A stretch of 64,000 nucleotides of DNA, taken from assembly GCA_019918135.1 (NCBI GenBank), contig WBZZ01000897.1, positions 610,662 to 674,661 of the forward strand. Reading direction: 5' to 3'. Below, one piece after another: positions 39,868 through 57,875 of this stretch. Source of the DNA: Paulinella micropora. Taxonomy: Eukaryota > Cercozoa > Imbricatea > Euglyphida > Paulinellidae. Each line of letters begins with the position of its first letter. The stretch's first letter is position 1. The translations under genes and the position numbers were made by a program. The notes beneath the pieces are model-generated. The model was not told the origin of the DNA. It did no database searches and saw only the letters and a program-made list of their open reading frames with translations.

Positions 39868-40005
39868 GTAATAACTGGTGGTAGCCTTCCGCACACACAC
39901 CAGACTGGTGGTAGCCTTCCGCACACACACCAGATTTGAATATTTGGTGACGGCCTTCCGCACGTACACCTGTTTGTATTTTCGGTGGCAGCCTTCCGCA
40001 CGCCC
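39868..40005. repeat. Minisatellite, about four units around GTAGCCTTCCGCAC
   Basis: Two almost identical units (CTGGTGGTAGCCTTCCGCAC plus ACACACCAGA) are followed by two diverged ones with GGTGACGGCCTTCCGCAC and GGTGGCAGCCTTCCGCAC. The unit is about 30-35 bp. Confidence 0.65.
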
Positions 40006-40130
40006 CGATAGTACGTAATAAGTGAGTAAAGGACTGTCTACTAGCTAGACCTAACGTTCACGCTACAATGCTCTATAACCTGTTAGACTAACTCAATAAT
40101 CTGCCGTATACTTGCTGTGTCCTACAGTAG

Positions 40131-40240
40131 ATACTTTATTGAGAAAAGGACGCCAGGGGACGGCCCGATTATATACTAGGCCGGACATACGTAATGGTTG
40201 TAACGACACACATTACATATGCCGGCACACACTGACTATC
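40131..40240. repeat. Dispersed LTR-like repeat, copy 1
   Basis: Shares CTTTATTGAGAAAAGG-CGCCA, AGGCCGGACA-A-GTAATGG and ACGACAC-CATT blocks, in the same order, with 56,046-56,165. The second copy lies upstream of the Ty3/gypsy element, so these may be LTR relics, but ends are not defined. Confidence 0.5.
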
Positions 40241-40697
40241 TGGTTAATTATATTAATATGTCTACCAGTTATAATACTAATATTATCGTTACCCTGTTAA
40301 GAGGGTTAGATGATTAACATTAACCGTTAGGCTGCCTTTTATTGTGTCTGAACTGACACAGTGGTATTTAATATATTAAAGTAGCACATATTTACCTATC
40401 TGCGCCTACAAAGTACTGCTGATAGAGTGTTGTAGCTATCATAGATTATTGACAACTTTTGCGCAAACCGTGGCACTTTTAATTATATAATACAATACTT
40501 GCCACTTGTAGGAATAAGTGGGAAGCGTAAGAGTATTAATAGAATGGAAGAGGTATTAATATTGTATAATATCAAGAGATGAAAAAAAAAATGAAGCGTA
40601 AAAAGTTGGAAAAAAAAGGAAAAGAAAGAAGAAAACGAAAAAGCACGAAAGAAAGAAAGAAAGAAAGAAAGGTGGAAAAACTATTAAAAACTTGGAG

Positions 40698-40738
<41 letters not shown>

Positions 40739-41153
40739 AAGAAAGAGAAGCAGGAAGAGAGCGAAGAAAGATACAAAGGAACGGGGAAACATATTATATT
40801 AATAATAGTAGTCTAACAAAATCTCCACCGTGCCTGCAGTACTAACATTAATATTATTAAGCTTACTAAGTTAAATGCCAGGATACAGTACCTAACAAAT
40901 TCAATTTTATTTATCATGAATTTTAAGTAATAAATATAGCTTTTGCTGTCTTGGACATCGTTCTAAGCTGGGTAGATATTGATTTACAGTAACGAAGCTT
41001 AGCTTATGTACAGAGGAACTGAGCATGAAACCATCCGCGTCGTACGTGGCACTGCATTTAAAGTGATTTTTCATGTCTTCGCACTGAAACTGTATACCGG
41101 TCTTGACAAAAACGAGTGATTCATCACGCTTCCACTTCGACTTCTTTGGAGCT

Positions 41154-47667
<6,514 letters not shown>

Positions 47668-48042
47668 TACCGGTTTTTCTCCATTGATACGAAAGAAATA
47701 TCAAATTCTTTGTATCCGTCCTATGATCATTTGAAACCAGTTCTCTTTGGAGCGAACCCTTTTCAATTGTATGTGGAGCTCGTGTGATTACTATTACAGA
47801 AGGCGGTTTGAGATTTACCTTTGTCATAAAGCGATGTTTCGACCGTTTCCTTTCTTTGTTTATCCTCACGGCTCGTAGTTATTTCAACAAACAAGAGTTC
47901 TTTGCCCTCTAGGATTTTTTGATTGTCACTGCTGAATACATTACTTTCCTCCTGACCCTGTAGGGCCTGGGCGGAAGTTGGAGCGGCAGTCCTCCAGTAA
48001 GCCCCGCACGCCTGCGGGAGGGCGAGGTGGTTGGCCGCTCAA
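47668..48042. promoter_or_regulatory. Divergent promoter region between HGH1 and kinesin
   Basis: About 375 bp of unique sequence separates the two head-to-head start codons. I see no clear TATA box. Both promoters must lie here or in flanking exons and introns. Confidence 0.5.
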
Positions 48043-48220
48043 ATGGCACAAAATGTGAAAGTGTGTTGTCGATACCGTCCTCCTAGCGGTAATAGAAGAG
48101 AGAGAGAGAGAGAGAAAGAGAAAGAGAGAGAAAAAGAGGAGAGAAAGAGAGAGAAAGAGAAAGAGAGAGAGGCTGTAGAGAGAGACTGTAGAAAGAAGAG
48201 AGAGAGACTGGAGAGAGAGA

Positions 48221-48288
<68 letters not shown>

Positions 48289-48430
48289 AGAGTGTGTGTG
48301 TGAGAGAGAGAGAGTGAGTGAGAGAGCGAGTGAGAGAGTGTGTGTGTGTGTGAGAGAGAGAGAGGGGGGGGGGGGAGAGAGAGTGTGTGTGTGTGAGAGA
48401 TAGAGTGAGTGTGAGAGAGAGAAAGAAAGA

Positions 48431-48464
<34 letters not shown>

Positions 48465-48764
48465 GAGAGAAAGAGGAAGAGAAAGAAAGAGAGACAGAGA
48501 GAGATAGAGACAGAGAGAGAGACAGATGAGAGAGAGAGAGGTTAAGGGAGATCGAGAAGAAGAAGAAGCAGAAGCAGATTCTTCTTCTTCTTCTTCTTCT
48601 TCTTCTTCTTCTTCTTCTTCTTCTTCTTCTTCTTCTTCTTCTTCTTCTTCTTCTTCTTCTTCTTCTTCTTCTTCTTCTTCTTCTTCTGCTGCTGCTGCTG
48701 CTGCTGTTTCTTATTATTATTGTCATTCTTCTTCTTCTTCTTCTTCTTCTTCTACTACTACTAC

Positions 48765-48798
<34 letters not shown>

Positions 48799-49005
48799 GT
48801 GCTTCTCTGTCAATGGCTGATGCATTTCTGCACATGCGCCTCCATCGTCTCACCCGTGAGGGGAGTACGAAGAATTGACGATAAGCTCTAATGACACCCC
48901 CGCAAGGGCAGTTCCAACACTTCCAGACGGGCCGGTATGTTCAATGAAAATACTGGTCCAGAAATAGACAGTATGTTCAATGAAAATACTGGTGGCACCG
49001 ACGGG

Positions 49006-49048
<43 letters not shown>

Positions 49049-49647
49049 TATTGATCTGTCATGGCTGAGCCCGAGGGCCATGCGCCTCCATCCCTCGACC
49101 CAACGGGGACTACAGTGAGTATGTTGGGGAGGGAAGATGTGACTCTAACCATCCTGCATAGAAGGCCCCAAAAGGAAGTCCCTACTACCCGCACAGTGTC
49201 GGGTACCTTGCAGGAAATCAACTACAAATGATTGATCTTCCCCGCATGAGAGCTCCACGAGATTGGGTAGGGCCCGCATGGAGGTACTCACAGGGGTAGC
49301 AGACATTTCATGCGGTCTGCCAGCGCATGAGGACGTTTTGTGGTAAGTATCTGGGACGCCTCGAAACCCGTCACCACCCCTAGATCGCGGAATGTAAATA
49401 CCCCTTTGATCCCACGTGGTGTATGTCTTATAAAAAACAACACAACGACATGGCCTCGGAACCAACACAACAACATAGCCTCGGAACCCACACAACAACA
49501 GAGCCTCGGAACCAACACAACAACATAGCCTCGGAACCAACACAACAACATAGCCTCGGAGCCAACACAACGACATAGCCTCGAAACCAGTGGGAAGAGG
49601 CCCAACCACCTCCTCTTCCCGTGGGGTGCCATACTGTGCACCCCTCC

Positions 49648-49728
<81 letters not shown>

Positions 49729-49902
49729 GTGTATCTCCTGCCAATTGCTGAGCCAAAAGGCCATGTGCATCCAGTCCTCCATTCCATAAGGAAAGTCTCC
49801 ACACCAATCGGTGGAATAAAGGAAGTGACGGCATAGAACATTACTCTAGGAGCTTTATACCAATCAGCCCATGGAAAGGACCGATGGCCTATGTACTCCC
49901 GC

Positions 49903-49938
<36 letters not shown>

Positions 49939-50201
49939 GTGCTTCTCTGTCAATGGCTGATGCATTTCTGCACATGCGCCTCCATCGTCTCACCCGTGGG
50001 GAGTACGAAGAATTGACGATAAGCTCTAATGACACCCCGCAAGGGCAGTTCCAACACTTCCAGACGGGCCGGTATGTTCAATGAAAATACTGGTCCAGAC
50101 GGATCGGTATGTTCAATGAAAATACTGGTGGCACCGACGGGAATCGAACTGGCGACAGGGCCCAGATGGTAGAACTTGACCACTGGGCTATCACGGTGTC
50201 C

Positions 50202-50234
<33 letters not shown>

Positions 50235-50837
50235 GTGCTTCTCTGTCAATGGCTGATGCATTTCTGCACATGCGCCTCCATCGTCTCACCCGTGAGGGGA
50301 GTACGAAGAATTGACGATAGGCTCTAATGACACCCCCGCACGGGCAGTTCCAACACTTCCAGACGGACCGGTATGTTCAATGAAAATACTGGTGGCACAA
50401 TCATAATAATAGTAATAATAATACTAATACTATATCTGAGGCGTACTGATGCAGCTAATGGCATATCCTCAACGGACATAAGCCTCCAATACCCTTGTTC
50501 GAGGTCCTCCACCCCCCCGTGTCAGTCTCTCGCCTGATGATCGGGGCCACCGATGGAGCTCCTGAGGGCAAGACTGCACTAAGCCGAGGTTATTCCGCAG
50601 TCCCAGCAACCTCTTGCAAGACGTCACCGAATGTGCAAGTGCATACACCAAGCGCGGTTGCTAGAGCTGCCTCGAAACCCCACCCATAACAATCTGGTGT
50701 CTGCTGGGTCCTGGGCTATCAACCAGCATATGCGGAGTTTAAGATCTTTTACGCGCGCAACGACCCTCCTCCCCAGCATCTACCACCAAAGGGTTATGAG
50801 TTGGCGTCACAGTTTAACGCCTTGAGGCCATTGGCTG

Positions 50838-50868
<31 letters not shown>

Positions 50869-50920
50869 CTAATAATAATACTAATACTAAGACTAAGACT
50901 AAGACTAATACTAGTACTAA

Positions 50921-50967
<47 letters not shown>

Positions 50968-53900
50968 TTCTTCTTCTTCTTCTTCTTCTTCTTGAGAGAG
51001 AGAGAGAGATAGAGGCCAGCTGAATGGATGTCCCTCTCTCTCGCTCACTATACTCATCCTCCCCCCCCCCCCCTTCTCTCTCTCTCTCTCTTTCTTTCTT
51101 TCTCTCTCTCTCATTCTTACTTGAAAGCGAACGAACGATCCGACGGCTCAAAGCGGGTTGTAGTGGTCGGTGAGGACCATGTCAGCACCAAGGTAATGAC
51201 AGACCAGGACCCTGCAGGCGGCAAAAACTTCATCTTTGACCACGTCTTCGACGTCGACGCTAATCAAGATGCAGTGTATGAAAACACTGCCAAGCCTTTG
51301 GTTGCTGAGATTATGCGTGGATTCAACTGCACCGTCTTTGCATGTACGTAACCACTCAATCTTGATTACCAAGTGTGTTGACAACGCTTTCATCCCTGTG
51401 CAGACGGACAAACTGGAAGTGGGAAGACACACACAATGATGGGAGACCCAAACAGCCATAAAAACAAAGGAATCATTCCTCGCCTCGTGGAGGGTATATT
51501 CGACACCATCATGGATTCGGAGGACAACATCGAATTTACCGTACACAACCATTACATTAGTTTCTTGCATTTAGAGCACACTAGCCTCCAAATAATTTTT
51601 TGCTTATCTTTACATTTGCGATGTCAATTTTTATTTTTTCCCATTCCTATCTCTTTTTCTGTCATTTCAGATCAAACTGAGTTTTCTGGAGATTTACAAC
51701 GAGCGTATAAAGGATTTATTAGACCCAGAGAAGGATAACTTGAAGATTCGTGAGGGCTCGATGGGTGTGTACGTGGAGGACATGACTGCTCATTACATCG
51801 CCAGCTTCGAAGAAGTATTGGAGGTGATGGCTCACGGAAACGAGAATCGAGCCATGGCCTCGACTAACATGAACGAGACCAGTAGTCGCTCACATTCTGT
51901 CTTCATCCTAACGCTGGGCCAAACAGATAGAGACACCGGATCACGGAGAGGAGCCAAGCTGACACTGGTGGACCTTGCAGGCTCTGAGAAAGTGCTCAAG
52001 ACAGGCGCCGCTGGCCAAACACTCAAGGAAGCGATGCATATCAACAAAAGTTTGTCAGCGCTTGGAAATGTGATCAATGCATTGACGTCTCATACCAGCC
52101 ATATTCCGTACAGAGACTCCAAATTAACGCGGTAAAGATCCACATTTAGACCAAGAAATATGCTTTTTCGCTGCAATCATCGGTTTGCCTTGGTTTGCAG
52201 GCTGTTGACAGATTCTTTGGGTGGTAATAGCAAGACGTGCCTTATCATCACAGCATCACCTATGTCTTCAAACGCAGAGGAGACCGTCTCCACACTACGT
52301 TTCGGAGCGCGCGCCAAGAAGATAAAGAACAAACCCAAGATCAACCAAGAGAAATCCGTGGCCGAGTACAAACGACTGCTCGCAGAAAGGTGGACTCAGG
52401 AATACAATATCCCACTCGCATTATTCCAATAATACGCTTTGTTTTGGTCAAACGCCGAAGAGACCATCGTAAATTTTCCATGTATCGACTTGCTTGTGTC
52501 AGGGATCGCAAGCTGGCTGCTCAAGCGGCCATGATCCAGGCGCTGGAGGCAGATGTAGCTGCGCTTACTGCTGCACTCGAAGCCGTGCCGGCCGAGCATC
52601 GCAAGACCCCTATGCCAGAGCTCAGGTCAAGTGCCATGAAACAGCAGCTCGGACGCGCGCTTCTGCCCTCCGCTCAAGGTTAGCTGTAATACCTAAACTG
52701 TAATTTGTCTTCTCTCCCACGCTTGGCTCCCTTGCTTATTTGTTTGCCCTCCGATTTCTGCGTGTGTCGCAGAGTTGGCGGAATCTCAGGAAGATGTAGA
52801 TTTACCCAGTCCCGCACGAAGCGAGTCGCCCACTCAAATGGAGCAGCAGCTGGAGGAGCAGATGGAGGAGCGTGATAAGCCTGAACACAGCGAGGAGGCA
52901 GACGAGGATGAGGACTCCGGCGACGAGGCCGCCCATGCAAGAGCCAGACCGCATCCGAAACCACCCACGAATGGCCGGGCAGACACCACAGAGGGCAAAA
53001 CTTCTGAAGCTGAAGGGAAGGAGGTCAACGGTTCAGTGGCATCCACAGCACACATTCTGGAGGATCTGGAAGAAAAAAACGCGCTCCGGGAAGAAATCCA
53101 AGTACGGGATATGAGGTGAGAATCCTTGAGTAATTTTGTTGTTTGTGTGTCTGTTCAGGAACTCAGGCGCCAGCTCGCAAGCACGCAGCACCAGAAGGCT
53201 GAGCTCACGAGTATGCCAAAGCTTCCTTACAGCTCGCTTCTTCCTTACAGCTCGCTTGTTTTCAGTGATTTATCTTGTCTTTGTAGAGCAACTGCACTTA
53301 GAGCAAGCGGCCGCCAAAGCAGCGATGGAAGCGCGTCATGCTGAGGTCACTACCAGGTTGGGTTCAAGACTAGACGCACCTTGCGTGCGTATAGATGGAC
53401 CAGCAAGCGAAGGAAGTGGAAGCGCGACGAGAGAAATTAGTGGAGCAGGAGGCAGAGGCGGAGAGCAGAAATTTCGAATTAGAGCTGTATAAAAAGAAAT
53501 TGGCTATCCAAGAAAAGGAACACAAGCTCGCTATGGTAAAAAGCCGTTAGTCATAGTCGATGCGCAGGCACATATTTGCCTGGCCTGACAGCAAAACGCG
53601 TCAGCGGAGAAGGATGAAATCTTGCGCTCGTTGAAGAAGGTTGTCTCAGAAAGATAGATATAGACAGAATTTCTGTTTTCCAAGTGGCATTGAAAATGGC
53701 TTTCCTGGCGCGTGTTTTTCATGCATGGCGTGTGGCAGTTGCAAGAAGAGAAAGCAGAGGCAGACAAGGCGGAGGCGGACAAGGCAGAGGCCTCCAACAA
53801 CACCGGAGCAGTCGATCTTCCCAGCCCTCCAGCCAAACAAATAAGCAAGATGCAGAAGGACATGAAGAAGACACAGGATGACTACAGTTACCTTCACGTA

Positions 53901-54665
53901 CGTCCTTGCGTTTTCTCTTTGTGTGTTTGGTTTCCACGTTGATTCTAATGGCTGTCAGCGAGCGCTCAAGAAGAAATGCGACCAGTATATGCACCTGCAG
54001 CTCATCTACCAGGTGCGTGTTATTCTGTCCCTTTCCGTCTCGTCCTTGAGTTCACAGCTTTCGCAAGTGAATGAAAAAGTCACGCCTCCAATCCTGCTAG
54101 AAGTAGCATTTGGATGTGCTGTTTGTGGCAGGACACAAGAGATCACAGCGCTTTGCTAGAAAAGGCCTTGAAAGGTTTCGTTATAGCATCATTAGCTCAT
54201 ATATTCGCTCTTTGCTTGCGTTGGATTTGAAAGAATTGGGTAACCTTGCTTCGTGGGTGGCAGACGTGCAGAAGAAGCTGGTCAACGCCAAGAACAAGGG
54301 CGACAAGCAAAAGATAAAGGTAGCGACTCGTGTCAGTCGCAGTGTGCATGTGCGCGTTGTGTTATGCATGCAGGATCTAGAGAATCGCCTGGCAGAGTCA
54401 CAGGTTTTGCATGCTGATCGCATGACCTTCTCTTTCTTGTGTTTGCATTTTTTTCATCAACTATTTCCTCTTTGCCACTGGTGTGACAGGAGATCTGTGA
54501 GAAGCTGTTCGAATCTGGTTTATACTGGCGTCAGAAGCGATTCCTTAACACTGACAAAATTCGCAAACCTCTCTTCGGCGGAGGTCACACGTTCCTGTTG
54601 CATATGGCTTGTCGGCTTGAAACTGACATCAAGCAATCTCCTTTCATGAAACATATCCTATATTA

Positions 54666-54698
<33 letters not shown>

Positions 54699-54705
54699 AT
54701 CTCTC

Positions 54706-54753
<48 letters not shown>

Positions 54754-55252
54754 CCTCTCGTTGGTCAAGGAGAGGAAGGTTGTATGGGTTTGTCAGTCCG
54801 TGCATGTTATATCGGAGCAAAGTGACGATGTGAAGTTTTGTGATGCATATTTGTTAACTGCTAGAGAGTACGAACAGTTTTCATGCGAATGAACAGCATT
54901 CGGGCACAGCGAAGGGGGGAAAAGACAGTGAGCATAGGCATGTGTATGCGCTCACGCGTTTTGTTTTTGTAGGTGGCAAAGGAGAGAAGAAATCCAAAAG
55001 TTCCACTCTCAGGACTGCCAGCGCCCTTGACAACCTTCTAGCAACAGCACCCCCAACCACTCATGGTCAGTATCTATATGACTTGCATGATTATTTCCTG
55101 TTTCATTCAACCCTGCACGATCCGTCTTGGGAAAAGGTTCGTTTTCCAAGATGAAACGAAAGCAGGGGCATGCAACTGTTGTATTGTTGGTTGTGATAGG
55201 TGGGAAGAAGACTGTGCATCATCATCCGTCAGGGATGAATCAGTTCTTCTGA
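48043..55252 (+). CDS. Kinesin-1-like heavy chain (plus-end motor), many exons
   Basis: Microtubule motor protein. Exons read with confidence: 48,043-48,088; 51,128-51,343; 51,404-51,540; 51,671-52,131; 52,201-52,389; 52,503-52,678; 52,773-53,101; 53,159-53,210; then smaller exons to a TGA at 55,250-55,252. The N-terminus ([10 protein letters not shown]) is the first motor strand. P-loop [10 protein letters not shown], switch [11 protein letters not shown], switch [20 protein letters not shown] and YRDSKLTR follow, then a neck-like [10 protein letters not shown]. The rest is coiled coil and an acidic region. The C-terminal coding ([30 protein letters not shown]) fits no tail domain I know. 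Later exon borders (after 53,287) are approximate. Intron 1 is about 3 kb of repeats and SINEs. Confidence 0.87.
48100..48790. repeat. (GA)n/(GT)n and (TTC)n microsatellites in kinesin intron 1
   Basis: Purine GAGA runs with GTGTGT interruptions to 48,545, then about 110 bp of pure (TTC)n, (TGC)n, (TTC)n, (TAC)n and (ATA)n. Confidence 0.9.
48799..49005 (-). mobile_element. SINE copy B (5'-truncated)
   Basis: Read on the minus strand it has the same body and 3' end as SINE copy A, and ends in an ATT-repeat tail (plus-strand TAA repeats at 48,765-48,798). It is cut inside the tRNA-like head, keeping only CCCGTCGGTGCC. Confidence 0.75.
49439..49590. repeat. Tandem repeat, about six units of 25-27 bp
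   Basis: Units of the form ACAACATAGCCTCGGAACCA-ACACA repeat about six times with small changes. It lies inside a second repeat family (49,040-49,660) bounded by TAA microsatellites, perhaps a longer non-autonomous retroelement. Confidence 0.75.
49939..50201 (-). mobile_element. tRNA-derived SINE, copy A (full length)
   Basis: On the minus strand the 72-nt head (50,201-50,130) has an A box TAGCCCAGTGG and a B box AGTTCGATTCC at tRNA spacing, and near-complementary ends (GGACACC / GGTGCC). A tRNA-unrelated body follows with two ACCAGTATTTTCATTGAACA units and a 3' part ending at CATTGACAGAGAAGCAC, then an (ATT)n tail (plus-strand TAA repeats at 49,903-49,938). It is not a functional tRNA gene. 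Confidence 0.8.
50235..50398 (-). mobile_element. SINE copy C (5'-truncated)
   Basis: Same body and 3' end as copy A, with its own TAA tail (50,202-50,234 on the plus strand), but without the tRNA head and with only one ATTTTCATTGAACA unit. It abuts the head of copy A. Confidence 0.7.
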
Positions 55253-55264
55253 ACAGTAAACATC

Positions 55265-55302
<38 letters not shown>

Positions 55303-57875
55303 TTGGACAGTAGACTCGATCATTATTTATCTAAGTATCAGCGAAGAGAACTGAGCTGTGATTCAAGCCAGTACGAATGAAGCGGCTGTCCTTTGCACGT
55401 ACTGTAAATTGTTGGCTTTGTTTCTCTAATTGTACGTCAACTCTTACAGTCTGATATTACCGTCGGTAGTAACGTAGAAGACTTCTGAATTGTCCCTAAT
55501 GCCGCACCCTCCTTCACATAAGCTTACGTTAATTATTAATAACATAAATAGAATACGTACACATGTGATAAGATGAGATCAGATTGTTGAATAACTTATT
55601 GATTAATAGCTACACGAATAAATGGTGAAGCAAACTAATAGCTAAATCTTCTTCAGGGACCAACGCCAGAGTCTGGCTCATTTCAGACCGGCAGAGGTTG
55701 GCTGAATCGACATGCTAGTTGAAGGCACTCCACTACTACATAGTGAATCCTTTATTACTTAGGAAGTGGACTCAACATTCATATCATTCGACATTTGTAA
55801 TTAGATTCTTCCTCTCAGTCAAGTTATGTCCACTATTATTGTATTTTAATTACTGATCCGTTAGTAGTAGTCGTTACTATTATTATTATTAGTTATTAAT
55901 GCAGTCCCTCAGCTTTTAGAACTTGTTCTGGTACTGGTGGCACCAGAAATTACAGTCACCCGCGAGACTATCTCAAGTTAATAATCCGGAGTCAAAGTGC
56001 GGCTAAGTAGCTATCACTATCTATTGTCTGCAGCCTCATTTAAACTTTATTAGAAAAAGGCGCCAAGACAAAGAGCGGGTACGAGGTAGGCCGGACACAA
56101 GTAATGGCCGGTTCGTACGACACTCATTGGGGGGTTTTAATAGTACACTCATTACATCATATTAATAGTACGCCGGGCCGTCACCGTACGCTGTCTAACC
56201 TAATTAATATATTAATAGATCTAACACTCCCCTCAGTGAAGCAAAGTAAATTATAATTTAAATTAAATGCAGGTCCTATTAGCGGGCCCTCACTCTCTCC
56301 GAGAGATAGTGACACTGTCGACCGTTCACGGTGGCGTCCGGTCTACCCAACTTGCTGTGGCCCGGAGTCATGAGTGTGTCACTAGTACTACGTGACTATC
56401 AGTTAGACTACACACAGAGCAGCGCCCCCCAATCAAGTTAGCGTTGACTCAACTTGTGATATGTCACGGTATTAATAATGTTGGGAAGTGAACTAGGCGA
56501 TGGGATTGATACAATTGGTATATACGTTCTGAGTTAATATTAATAGTTCAGAGCCAGTATGAAAAGCTTAAACGATAATTACTTGTGTGGGTGGCATTGG
56601 TGGCACTAATGCCAATATGTCCTGTGTGGATACGTTTTATTTTATGACTTAGTGACCTGCCACTGGCATCAACTGTCACGGTTTCGTTTGTTTCGCGTGC
56701 TTTTGTCTGTATTGATTGAATAACATATTAAAGGACGTTTGGAGCTGGTTAGATAGTCAACTGGGGACGCATGGGAGACATTAAACCTGCTTCTAATACC
56801 CTCTATACTTTTCAACTTCTTAATGTTTAGGAGCCTTGTATGTGTAGAAGCTGTAGGCATCACCCCTCGGATAGCCGGTAAAAAATATCTTTTCCTGGTG
56901 ACAGGTGCACCAGCTTGTTTTTCAGTATTATTTGTCCGGATTTGGACCTGATGCCATTTTATTCCTGGTCTGTTGCCGTTTTCCTTTTTGGCTTCACTGA
57001 GCTAATACAACGAGACATCATTCTCATTCTTGAGGACTGTGTTTGGTTGTATTACCGACTTTTTTCGAGTTATCGTTGGGGGCATTACATTTGAAGTCCA
57101 CATCACTAGGGTGATTTCTTTCTGCTTTGCCACACAGGCAACAGAGTGAATTTTCACTGACCTGTCTCACACGGGGACGTCAGACGAAAACAAATACTCC
57201 AACACAGCTCCCTCATAACTCTTTCACAAAACAAATAATTTGATTGGTCTCAAGCAGGTGTCTCGTACCCTGTAGCCCAATCAGTATCTGTGTGCTCACA
57301 AGGAGACATCAGATACAAACTCTCTGTCGTTCTTGCTGTTCTCACACAGAGACCAAGAAGAAGGAGGTGGACAGAAGAGTGAAGGAACACACACAAAACA
57401 CAAACAAGCATAGGGACAGGAGCACAACACTCTACCCTTCTAGTTTGTGCATTTATCTGCATTATCTCACACATACGTCAGAGTATTTTTGCAACTCTCT
57501 GATCGATTTCTAAAGGTAGGTCTGAGAACCTATCCGACCGACTGTCGACTTCTCAAGGAGAGCTTTTCTAGTTTCTCTATTACTATCTGTGTGTAGGTCC
57601 AAGTGCCTCATACTAGATACAATATAGAAAAGAAGGAGGAGAAAGTAATCTGAGTAAGGAGAACAAGAAATCGGAGAAAGTCTCAAAGACTATTTTTCTC
57701 AAACAAAAACAAACATACAAACAGTGTTTCATAGAGGACAGGGAATCTTATCCTACCCTCTCTATTAGTTTCTCTCTTCACTAGTCAATCGACTGAAGGA
57801 GGAACAGAACACAAACAAACAAAAACCAAACATAGGAGCTGACACTGTCCTCCTGTTGATCACTACTACGACATC
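55253..57875. other. Intergenic DNA upstream of the Ty3/gypsy element
   Basis: No gene found. It contains a (TC)n run near 55,270, AT-rich DNA to 56,040 and the second LTR-like repeat (56,046-56,165). From about 57,200 the sequence is A/C-rich, as in a retrotransposon leader. A 5' LTR should be here but its borders could not be set, because the 3' LTR is outside the window. Confidence 0.4.
56046..56165. repeat. Dispersed LTR-like repeat, copy 2
   Basis: Matches 40,131-40,240 in ordered blocks (CTTTATTAGAAAAAGGCGCCA, AGGCCGGACACAAGTAATGG, ACGACACTCATT). Confidence 0.5.

Larger units (their letters stand above)
39419..40906. other. AT-rich intergenic stretch with simple repeats
   Basis: No gene. 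It contains repeated GTATAAAAAAAGTTAAA-type units (39,600-39,730), the minisatellite listed below, an LTR-like segment (40,131-40,240) and a long A-run with GAAA repeats (40,570-40,750). Confidence 0.6.

Noticed and set aside
39868-40005. CRISPR-like array
   Set aside because: Repeats are adjacent and degenerate with no unique spacers of even length; it is a minisatellite in a eukaryotic context.
40579-40845. Lys/Glu-rich 88-codon frame
   Set aside because: It is a translation of A-rich simple sequence with a long A-run.
50130-50201. Functional tRNA gene
   Set aside because: It has A and B boxes, but the acceptor stem is imperfect and it is joined to a SINE body with a repeat tail.
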